Source: Alphaproteobacteria bacterium UBA1002
Lineage (GTDB): Bacteria > Pseudomonadota > Alphaproteobacteria > Rickettsiales > UBA998
Length of the DNA stretch: 5,764 bases
Reading direction: 5' to 3'
Assembly (NCBI GenBank): GCA_002291845.1
Contig: DBAU01000050.1
Span: 1-5,764 of the forward strand
Shown here piece by piece: positions 1 to 4,339 of this stretch (its first letter is position 1; each line of letters begins with the position of its first letter). The notes beneath the pieces were generated by a model. It saw only the letters and a list, made by a program, of their open reading frames with translations, was not told where the DNA came from and did not search any database. The translations under genes and the position numbers were made by a program.

Positions 1-1046
1 ATGGCACGCTGAGCCCCGTCCAGCAGCGTAACCTGGAGAAAGCGTGGAAGACGAAGGTTATTGACCGCACCGCGCTGATTCTCGAAATTTTTGGTGAGCG
101 TGCGCGTACCCATGAAGGCAAATTGCAGGTCGAGCTGGCGGCGCTGGAATATCAAAAGAGCCGTCTTGTACGATCCTGGACACATCTTGAGCGTCAACGT
201 GGCGGCTTTGGCTTCCTCGGGGGGCCAGGTGAGTCACAGATTGAACTCGACCGCCGGATGATCCGCGATCGCATTGCGGCCATTCGTCGTCAACTTGAAA
301 AAGTCGTACGTACACGAAGCTTGCACCGAAAATTACGTCGTGATGTCCCCTATCCGCTGGTGGCACTGGTCGGGTACACTAATGCGGGTAAATCCACGCT
401 TTTCAACCGCCTGACGGATGCCGGAACCTATGCGGCAGATGCTTTATTTGCCACGCTGGATCCTGTGATCCGGCAGGTCACCCTTCCTTCGGGTATGACA
501 ATCATGCTTTCCGATACGGTGGGTTTTATTTCTGATTTGCCCACCACACTGATTGCCGCTTTCCGTGCAACGCTGGAAGAGGTACTGGAAGCCGACTTAC
601 TGTTGCATGTCCGCGATGCTTCCCACCCGGATAGCGAGGCACAGCGTCAGGATGTTGAGCGGGTGTTGAAGGAACTGTTTGAAGAGGATTATGCAGACCT
701 TCAGCAAATTGAAGTGCTTAATAAAATAGATGCACTTCCCCCCGGCGATGACGGAGCACAAAGCCATGATGCGCATCCGTTTTCACATGTTTCCGCGCTG
801 ACCGGCGAGGGAATTGCAGAACTTCTGACACTCATGGATAGCAGTCTGCGTGACCGGCTTCACCAGAGACGGATGTATCATCTCCCGCTGGGCGCAGGAA
901 GGGCGTTAGCTTGGTTGCATGCCCATGGCGAGGTGCTGGAGCAGCGGCTGGAAGCAGAACGCATGGTTATTTGCGCCGCGCTGTCACACGCCAACATCGC
1001 ACGATTTGAACGGGAATTCGCTCAGGAAATGCACCACACCATTTAG
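1..1046 (+). CDS. hflX: GTPase HflX, C-terminal part (5' end outside the window)
   Basis: HflX is a ribosome-associated GTPase that splits stalled 70S ribosomes and is linked to stress and heat-shock recovery. The reading frame is open from base 3 and gives 347 visible residues ending at the TAG at 1044-1046. Alphaproteobacterial HflX is usually well over 400 residues, so part of the N-terminal domain is missing. Visible in order are the LSPVQQRNLE segment, the helical linker with the conserved RGGFGFLGGPGESQIE stretch (bases about 201-245), the G1 P-loop GYTNAGKST (from base 372), the G3 motif DTVGF (from 513), the G4 motif NKID (from 720) and a G5-like SALTGEG (from 792), followed by the short C-terminal domain. 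All GTPase motifs are intact, so it looks functional. The TTG at 123 is internal and is not the real start. In many proteobacteria hflX follows hfq, which would lie off the left edge. Confidence 0.97.
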   Translation, partial: GTLSPVQQRNLEKAWKTKVIDRTALILEIFGERARTHEGKLQVELAALEYQKSRLVRSWTHLERQRGGFGFLGGPGESQIELDRRMIRDRIAAIRRQLEKVVRTRSLHRKLRRDVPYPLVALVGYTNAGKSTLFNRLTDAGTYAADALFATLDPVIRQVTLPSGMTIMLSDTVGFISDLPTTLIAAFRATLEEVLEADLLLHVRDASHPDSEAQRQDVERVLKELFEEDYADLQQIEVLNKIDALPPGDDGAQSHDAHPFSHVSALTGEGIAELLTLMDSSLRDRLHQRRMYHLPLGAGRALAWLHAHGEVLEQRLEAERMVICAALSHANIARFEREFAQEMHHTI

Positions 1047-1074
1047 TGTGCGCGTGGCGACGCGAACAAAGGCA

Positions 1075-1293
1075 TTACCAGATCAATGAACCTTGCGATA
1101 AGTGATTCAGATCACCCGGCTGAACACTACCGGGCTCGGGCTGGTACGATTCGGAACCGTACGGCAGCGTCGCGGAGGACGTTGCCGCACACGCGGTAAG
1201 GCAGAGAAGGCACAGCGCAGACGCAGAAGCCCGAACAATAGAAATTCTCAGGCCCCGCGCAAACGGGACCAGACGCGCCTGATTCCTAACCAT
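1075..1293 (-). CDS. small predicted lipoprotein
   Basis: The gene encodes about 72 residues with an arginine-containing N-region, a hydrophobic stretch and a lipobox LTAC, so lipidation would fall on the Cys at residue 35 (36 from the upstream ATG). The mature part would be only about 38 residues, rich in Ser, Pro, Gly and Gln. Alanine follows the Cys, which by the usual rule suggests the outer membrane. Two ATGs lie in tandem (1296 and 1293). The Shine-Dalgarno AGAGG at 1305-1301 is 4 nt from the first and 7 nt from the second, so the second is preferred. The gene is convergent with hflX, 28 bases apart. Function is unknown and the family was not recognised. The N-region is long for a signal peptide, which is the main doubt. 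It may be a host gene flanking the phage block or a cargo gene. Confidence 0.6.
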   Translation of the reverse strand: MVRNQARLVPFARGLRISIVRASASALCLLCLTACAATSSATLPYGSESYQPEPGSVQPGDLNHLSQGSLIW

Positions 1294-1300
1294 CATTTTT

Positions 1301-1321
1301 CCTCTTCCCGCCGCGGAAGAG
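1301..1321 (-). promoter_or_regulatory. hairpin that would sequester the lipoprotein ribosome binding site
   Basis: In the minus-strand transcript CTCTTCC (1321-1315) can pair perfectly with GGAAGAG (1308-1302) across a 6-nt loop. The 3' arm contains nearly all of the AGAGG Shine-Dalgarno of the lipoprotein gene, with the ATGs directly after it. The pairing is seen in the sequence. A regulatory role (temperature- or ligand-sensitive translation, or opening by an antisense RNA) is inference. Confidence 0.45.
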
Positions 1322-1363
1322 CCCTTTTCATACTGCGTCTATATGACGCTTAACTATTCTGCA

Positions 1364-1392
1364 CATATAGCCAATAAACGCCAAAAGATCAA
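1364..1392 (-). promoter_or_regulatory. candidate sigma70-type promoter for the lipoprotein gene
   Basis: The minus strand reads TTGATC (1392-1387) and TATATG (1369-1364) with a 17-nt spacer, a fair match to -35 and -10 consensus. It would give a leader of roughly 60 nt that contains a GCGTC/GACGC hairpin (1335-1349) and the ribosome-binding-site hairpin. This is pattern-based only, and the local AT-richness raises the chance of a fortuitous match. Confidence 0.4.
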
Positions 1393-1435
1393 CCGAAAAA
1401 GTTTTTTCAAGAAAAAAAGCGATTTATTGCCCACT

Positions 1436-1463
1436 CTGTCATAAATCTGTAATATTTTATAAT
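1436..1463 (+). promoter_or_regulatory. candidate promoter with perfect TATAAT, reading toward a 42-codon ORF
   Basis: CTGTCA (1436-1441, four of six matches to TTGACA) is followed after 16 nt by a perfect TATAAT (1458-1463). Transcription would start near 1470, about 14 nt before the ATG at 1484. The -10 is exact but lies in an AT-rich tract, so confidence is low. Confidence 0.3.
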
Positions 1464-1467
1464 ATTA
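1450..1467. repeat. AT-only inverted repeat, possible operator
   Basis: TAATATT (1450-1456) and AATATTA (1461-1467) are perfect inverted arms around TTAT. The palindrome overlaps the TATAAT hexamer of the candidate plus-strand promoter, which is where a repressor site would be expected. It is AT-only sequence in an AT-rich tract, so chance is a real alternative. Confidence 0.35.
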
Positions 1468-1483
1468 TGTTTTTTATGAATAA

Positions 1484-1612
1484 ATGAAGTTTTTTTCTTG
1501 TGACGCGCGCATAAAATTCGTCGCTGCAGCGCAGCAAAATCCTGCCTCACACGCAAAGTACGCGTCGAAGAACCCCAAAGAAGCAAACCCGCTGAAGCCA
1601 GCTGTGACATAG
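1484..1612 (+). CDS. possible 42-aa small protein, unrecognised
   Basis: ATG at 1484 opens 42 codons to the TAG at 1610-1612. The product begins MKFFSCDARIKFVAAAQQ and is otherwise rich in Ala, Lys, Asn and Pro, with one Cys and no Trp. The composition resembles a soluble basic peptide rather than random translation. A perfect TATAAT lies 20 bases upstream of the start. Against it, there is no Shine-Dalgarno in the AT-rich leader, the ORF is short, and no family is recognised. It would be convergent with the 1632-2216 gene, with 19 bases between the stop codons. It could equally be noncoding. Confidence 0.27.
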   Translation: MKFFSCDARIKFVAAAQQNPASHAKYASKNPKEANPLKPAVT

Positions 1613-1631
1613 AAGACGTCGCGGGCGAAGG

Positions 1632-2216
1632 CTAACGACGGAATCCCTGATATGATTGATGCGCCAAGACCCCCGCCAGCATCACCTGAACCGCACCCAG
1701 CATGAGGGGCGTCATATGCCATTTTACGTTCCCTTGCTCGTCCGTAGTGCGGGCCTCCATCAACTGCCTTGCCGCACCCACCGCAAACATGGTTGCCAGA
1801 CCACCGTTTACGAGGGCGCTCACACGCGCCCCTGTACTGCCTCCTGCTCCGTTGACGTGAGGTGCAGAAGGATGCTCAGCCTGATGCGAAATTTCATCCG
1901 CGAGTTTTCGGGCATCGGCTTGAAGGTATGCGTGCTCCATGCTCTGGTGGCGGGGAAAGCGTTCCTTCACCATGACATGAAGCTTTTCATCAATTTGCTT
2001 AAAGAGTGCTTGGCGCGCTAGATCATGCGAGCCGGTATCCGATACCTGCGCGATCAAATCTGGTAATTCACGTTCCACCTTGGCGATTTGATCCGAACTC
2101 AGCCCCATCACCTCCAGCGCCTGAATCACGTCGTTTATCAAATTGTCTGGATAATACGCGCGGGCCCTAAACTCACATGCGCCTCGTGGATTAAATGATG
2201 ACGGATCTATGACCAA
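1632..2216 (-). CDS. unrecognised protein with C-terminal two-segment membrane hairpin (cargo gene candidate)
   Basis: The gene encodes 194 residues from a TTG start at 2216, preceded by AAGG 5 nt upstream. An in-frame stop at 2265-2267 limits any longer version. The next in-frame ATG (2108, residue 37) has GGAGG only 2 nt away and would lose the first predicted helices, so it is less favoured. Residues about 26-117 are charged and look helical. Residues about 118-130 are a Gly/Ser/Ala linker. Two hydrophobic segments follow (about 133-149 and 168-186), joined by a polar turn containing TDEQGN (158-163), with a short basic tail. The hairpin resembles the C-terminus of the neighbouring 2289-3077 product. 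There is no signal peptide. It lies downstream of the lysis module and after a terminator, a position typical of phage cargo genes. Function is unknown; a membrane-inserting effector or toxin is speculation. Confidence 0.72.
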   Translation of the reverse strand: MVIDPSSFNPRGACEFRARAYYPDNLINDVIQALEVMGLSSDQIAKVERELPDLIAQVSDTGSHDLARQALFKQIDEKLHVMVKERFPRHQSMEHAYLQADARKLADEISHQAEHPSAPHVNGAGGSTGARVSALVNGGLATMFAVGAARQLMEARTTDEQGNVKWHMTPLMLGAVQVMLAGVLAHQSYQGFRR

Positions 2217-2235
2217 AAATGCCTTGGATCTTATG

Positions 2236-2263
2236 AAAAAAGCGGCCCTTAGTGAGCCGCTTT
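2236..2263 (-). terminator. strong intrinsic terminator between the two hairpin-protein genes
   Basis: On the minus strand AAAGCGGC (2263-2256) pairs perfectly with GCCGCTTT (2246-2239) across a 9-nt loop, and a run of six T follows within and after the arm (2241-2236). It lies 26-53 bases beyond the stop of the 2289-3077 gene and ends about 20 bases before the next start. It would end most lysis-operon transcripts before the 1632-2216 gene. The plus-strand version has only three T, so it should act in the minus direction. Confidence 0.85.
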
Positions 2264-2288
2264 CTCACGCTTGAAGAAGAAAAAAACA

Positions 2289-3077
2289 TTAAACCGCATG
2301 GGCTGCAGTTTTCGCGGCCTGCTCTCCTAACTTGCGGAATAAGGAGGCGTATAAACCACCGGCACCTGCCGCTACTTCCAAACCTCCCACCGCTACATGC
2401 CGGTTGCCCTCATCATCTTTGGAGATCGCACGCCGTGTTCCGTCAATAATCGCGCCGACCGATACGACTGCACCTGCACCTTTTACGGTTTTACCGACAA
2501 GAGAAGACCCCCCAAACGAGGCTTTGGTGTTTTCAATGGGATGCCGCAGATCCTCTTTGACACGCGCCATCCAGCCCGCAGCCTGCTGCGTACCAGCGGT
2601 CGCGGCTGACTCCAGTTCACCTATGTGTTTCTCCGCTGCTTCTTTAATCTGTTTCTGGATCCCCTCGTCTTGGGTTGATTGCTCCATCATGTTGTATTTG
2701 GATTTGATCCATTCCTGACTTACCTTCAGAATCTTTTTGTCTGAGCCGCCCTGCGTAATTTCATTCAATATGCCATTATTTTTCAGATAGTTAATTACTT
2801 CTTCTGCAGTGCGACGTTCGCCATTATGGTGAAACAACTCTTCTAATGTTTTCAGAAACTCATCAGGCTGTGCGTTAATGCTTTCCTCGAGGGGCTTTAA
2901 GCCAACAAACATTCTTTGCACCTGAGCCCGGAAATCTTCAATAATTTTAATATTAGATTCCGCAGCAGCAAGCGCATCGCCGGTTAACCCTTCTTTCAGG
3001 GCCTCCAAACGGGGTTTAAAGGCGGCTTCCTCTAAGGAGCTCACGATTGCCTCATACGTTTTTTTTGGCTCATTCAT
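2289..3077 (-). CDS. unrecognised helical protein with C-terminal glycine-rich membrane hairpin (cargo gene candidate)
   Basis: The gene encodes 262 residues from an ATG at 3077, with AGAGG (3088-3084) 6 nt upstream. There is no signal peptide. Residues 1 to about 185 are strongly charged (Glu, Lys, Gln) and look entirely helical, with possible coiled-coil stretches near 135-165. The C-terminus switches to Gly/Ala/Val-rich hydrophobic segments at about 200-213 and 228-246, separated by a charged turn with DDEGN (221-225), then a short amphipathic tail. The 1632-2216 product has the same plan, and the spacing from a VGA triplet to the D-[DE]-[EQ]-G-N turn differs by one residue (14 against 13). 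The first half of the gene is AT-rich (41% GC by hand count over 2701-2940) compared with the adjacent endolysin. It follows the endolysin by 76 bases on the same strand and is closed by a strong terminator. Function is unknown. The architecture suggests a membrane-binding effector, toxin or immunity-type protein, which is inference only. Confidence 0.8.
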   Translation of the reverse strand: MNEPKKTYEAIVSSLEEAAFKPRLEALKEGLTGDALAAAESNIKIIEDFRAQVQRMFVGLKPLEESINAQPDEFLKTLEELFHHNGERRTAEEVINYLKNNGILNEITQGGSDKKILKVSQEWIKSKYNMMEQSTQDEGIQKQIKEAAEKHIGELESAATAGTQQAAGWMARVKEDLRHPIENTKASFGGSSLVGKTVKGAGAVVSVGAIIDGTRRAISKDDEGNRHVAVGGLEVAAGAGGLYASLFRKLGEQAAKTAAHAV

Positions 3078-3129
3078 GCTAGGCCTCTTACATCTTTTAT
3101 GTTCTCATATGTATCACGCCTTCTTTAAA

Positions 3130-3144
3130 AACTGTGTGACAGTT
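3130..3144. repeat. short inverted repeat between endolysin and the downstream gene
   Basis: AACTGT and ACAGTT are 6-bp inverted arms around GTG, in the 76-base gap. On the minus strand the hairpin runs into TTTT, so it could be a weak terminator after the endolysin, or a repressor half-site pair upstream of the 2289-3077 gene. The short stem makes either reading tentative. Confidence 0.3.
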
Positions 3145-3153
3145 CTATGAAAT

Positions 3154-3603
3154 TTATGCCCATACGCCTGTTTCGTAGAGGCGAGCCTCGGCCAAGCGGC
3201 GCCGTAAGAGGCCCCTCTTTGGCTGGCCCGCCGCATAAATCCAGCGCAAAAACTCGCGGCTAGCACCTTCATGCTCCCCGCGCAGCACCCGCTGGCGTAG
3301 GGTAGAGCGCTGCAAGGCACCGCTTCCCAGATTGAAGGTAAAGCTCACCAATGCATCAAATTGCCCAGGGGCAAGCACCACCGGCAGCAAGCGGTCCACG
3401 ACCTGAGCCGCCCGATTCAGATCCTCGCTTAATAAACGTTCTGCTTCTGGCAAAGATACGCCCGAAGGATACATCTCCCCCGCGGTCAGGACATGCCCAT
3501 AACCAATGGTTTGATAGCCGCCGGGGCAACAATATACCATGGGCTGAAACCCTTCAAAGAAGCGGATAAGCGCCACCCCCTGATCACCGATATGCCGCTG
3601 CAT
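3154..3603 (-). CDS. phage endolysin, glycoside hydrolase family 24 lysozyme
   Basis: The product is a muramidase that cuts the N-acetylmuramic acid to N-acetylglucosamine bond of peptidoglycan for host lysis. The 149 residues match the usual size of T4/P22-type phage lysozymes. The N-terminal catalytic segment reads FFEGF then PGGYQTIGYGH: Glu17 is the catalytic acid and Thr32 aligns with T4 Thr26. The T4 Asp20 position is Cys26, giving the E-8x-C-5x-T variant seen in many phage lysozymes, so activity is still expected. Further landmarks are the FDALVSFTFNLG segment (about residues 83-94) and the basic GLLRRRLAEARLY end. There is no signal peptide or signal anchor, so export should depend on the holin encoded just upstream. 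The holin stop and this ATG are 2 nt apart and no good Shine-Dalgarno is present, so translation is probably coupled to the holin. Confidence 0.94.
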   Translation of the reverse strand: MQRHIGDQGVALIRFFEGFQPMVYCCPGGYQTIGYGHVLTAGEMYPSGVSLPEAERLLSEDLNRAAQVVDRLLPVVLAPGQFDALVSFTFNLGSGALQRSTLRQRVLRGEHEGASREFLRWIYAAGQPKRGLLRRRLAEARLYETGVWA

Positions 3604-3605
3604 GG

Positions 3606-4049
3606 TCAGCGCCGTGTTTTAGCCATTGCACGCTGGCCAAAGTAAAAGCTGATGATGCCTGCAAAAATCGCCTGATCCTCCGCCCCCCATAAAGCCTCTA
3701 ACTGCCAGGGCAATAGGGGCGCGCTCGCCAGTAGATGAAAATGTAGCAGCTTGGTAACGCCGTAGAGCAGAAAGAACGCATAGGCGAGCACCGGACGGAC
3801 TGTCCCGTTCAGCGCATCCACCCATGCCACCCCACTGCGCCAGGTTTGATACAGGACACGCGCCTGCGCGGTGTCATGATGCAGGCGGACTTCCTCCAGC
3901 CGCTCTGTACGTCTGGCGGCTTGCTGCGCCAACTGCAACTCCACCATCTCGCGTTCAAAACGACGATCTCCACGCTCACGCAGCAAGGCAAATACATCTG
4001 GCAATACGGCGCCGATAAAGCCGAGCAAAGAACCTAGTAAGGTTACCAT
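3606..4049 (-). CDS. 3TM-type holin, gene-transfer-agent/phage family
   Basis: The 147-residue membrane protein probably forms the inner-membrane lesion that lets the endolysin reach the wall. A hydrophobic N-terminal segment (about residues 3-23) is followed by a charged, coiled-coil-like stretch (about 26-62, rich in Arg, Glu and Gln). A second membrane segment lies at about 85-108, beginning at the conserved-looking NGTVRPVLAY, and a third at about 126-139 ends in ISFYFGQRAM. This layout and the VRPVL and F(Y/W)FG(Q/S)RA signatures recall the GTA_holin_3TM family of alphaproteobacterial phages and gene transfer agents, from memory and not by search. The start has GGAGG (4059-4055) 5 nt upstream, inside the 11-nt gap after the previous stop. 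The gene is followed directly by the endolysin, which supports the lysis role. Confidence 0.83.
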   Translation of the reverse strand: MVTLLGSLLGFIGAVLPDVFALLRERGDRRFEREMVELQLAQQAARRTERLEEVRLHHDTAQARVLYQTWRSGVAWVDALNGTVRPVLAYAFFLLYGVTKLLHFHLLASAPLLPWQLEALWGAEDQAIFAGIISFYFGQRAMAKTRR

Positions 4050-4051
4050 AA

Positions 4052-4060
4052 CCCCCTCCG
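4052..4060 (-). promoter_or_regulatory. strong ribosome binding site of the holin gene
   Basis: The minus strand reads CGGAGGGGG, with GGAGG at 4059-4055 and the holin ATG 5 nt downstream. It fills almost the whole 11-nt gap between the stop of the anchored protein and the holin. It is the only strong Shine-Dalgarno among the three lysis genes downstream of DUF2793, so the holin probably has its own efficient initiation while its neighbours lean on coupling. Confidence 0.75.
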
Positions 4061-4339
4061 TTATCTCACAATTTCATTTTTCACCGCATGCCATAGCAAG
4101 GCCAGCAATGCCGAAGCGGTGATGGTTAAAAATGCATGACGAAGGACTGAGCGGCCCTCCTCTGCAGCACGGCGCTGACGTCGCAGATAGTATAGATCTG
4201 CCTGTAGCTCGGTTGGGCGTGAGGCATCAATGCCAATTCCCGCCAGCATCTCGAGCATTGCCTCACGGATTAAGAGTGGCGGCCAGCTTCCATCAGCCTG
4301 CGCTTTTTGCTCATAGGTCGCGGGGGCATCTTCACTCAT
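4061..4339 (-). CDS. small phage protein with C-terminal membrane anchor
   Basis: The gene encodes 92 residues starting MSEDAPATYEQK. The frame stays open further upstream, but those residues overlap the end of the DUF2793 gene and look noncoding. The chosen ATG (4339) overlaps the upstream TGA in ATGAGTGA (4339-4332), a classic coupling arrangement, and its own Shine-Dalgarno is poor (AGG 2 nt away). Residues 1-45 are acidic to neutral, 47-68 are helical and Arg-rich (LYYLRRQRRAAEEGR), and about 69-86 form one hydrophobic segment, leaving six residues after it. By the positive-inside rule the N-terminus is cytoplasmic. Its place before the holin suggests a lysis-associated role such as a holin regulator. 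It loosely resembles small one-helix proteins of alphaproteobacterial phages (DUF6127-like), a weak comparison. No spanin features (lipobox, long periplasmic part) are seen. Confidence 0.75.
   Translation of the reverse strand: MSEDAPATYEQKAQADGSWPPLLIREAMLEMLAGIGIDASRPTELQADLYYLRRQRRAAEEGRSVLRHAFLTITASALLALLWHAVKNEIVR

Larger units (their letters stand above)
1297..1631. other. intergenic region, AT-rich in its middle, likely boundary between host and phage-derived DNA
   Basis: No convincing long gene lies here. It holds the leader and candidate promoter of the lipoprotein gene at its left end, oligo-A/oligo-T palindromes (GAAAAAGTTTTTTC at 1395-1408, overlapping TTTTTTCAAGAAAAAA at 1402-1417), an AT palindrome at 1450-1467, a plus-strand promoter-like pair and a possible 42-codon ORF. 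No tRNA gene and no recognisable attachment-site duplication was seen. The minus-strand frame that stays open after the 1632 stop codon has no ribosome binding site and does not look coding. Confidence 0.5.

Noticed and set aside
58..366. Minus-strand open frame inside hflX
   Set aside because: Antisense to the conserved HflX linker and P-loop region, so a shadow.
1051..1064. CGCGT/ACGCG hairpin just after the hflX stop as a terminator
   Set aside because: Stem of only 5 bp and no T-tract on either strand.
1522..1540. GCTGC/GCAGC hairpin as the terminator of the 1632-2216 gene
   Set aside because: On the minus strand it is followed by GACGAATTTT, not a proper T-run, and it lies about 100 bases beyond the stop; no clear terminator was found for that gene.
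1407..1610. Minus-strand open frame of 67 codons continuing in the frame of the 1632-2216 gene after its stop
   Set aside because: No ribosome binding site at its ATG, runs through the AT-rich tract, and the translation has no protein-like pattern. A readthrough extension of the upstream gene cannot be excluded but nothing supports it.
1474..1722. Minus-strand open frame of 82 codons, Phe/Ala/Gly-rich
   Set aside because: Overlaps the end of the better-supported 1632-2216 gene in another frame and lacks a ribosome binding site; the Phe-rich composition looks like a frame artefact.
1656..2021. Plus-strand open frame opposite the 1632-2216 gene
   Set aside because: Translation is His/Arg/Cys-rich and disordered-looking, as expected of an antisense shadow; the minus strand gives a coherent helical protein.
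3824..4037. Two plus-strand open frames opposite the holin gene
   Set aside because: Antisense shadows of a GC-rich coding region, with His/Arg/Ala-rich translations and no ribosome binding site.
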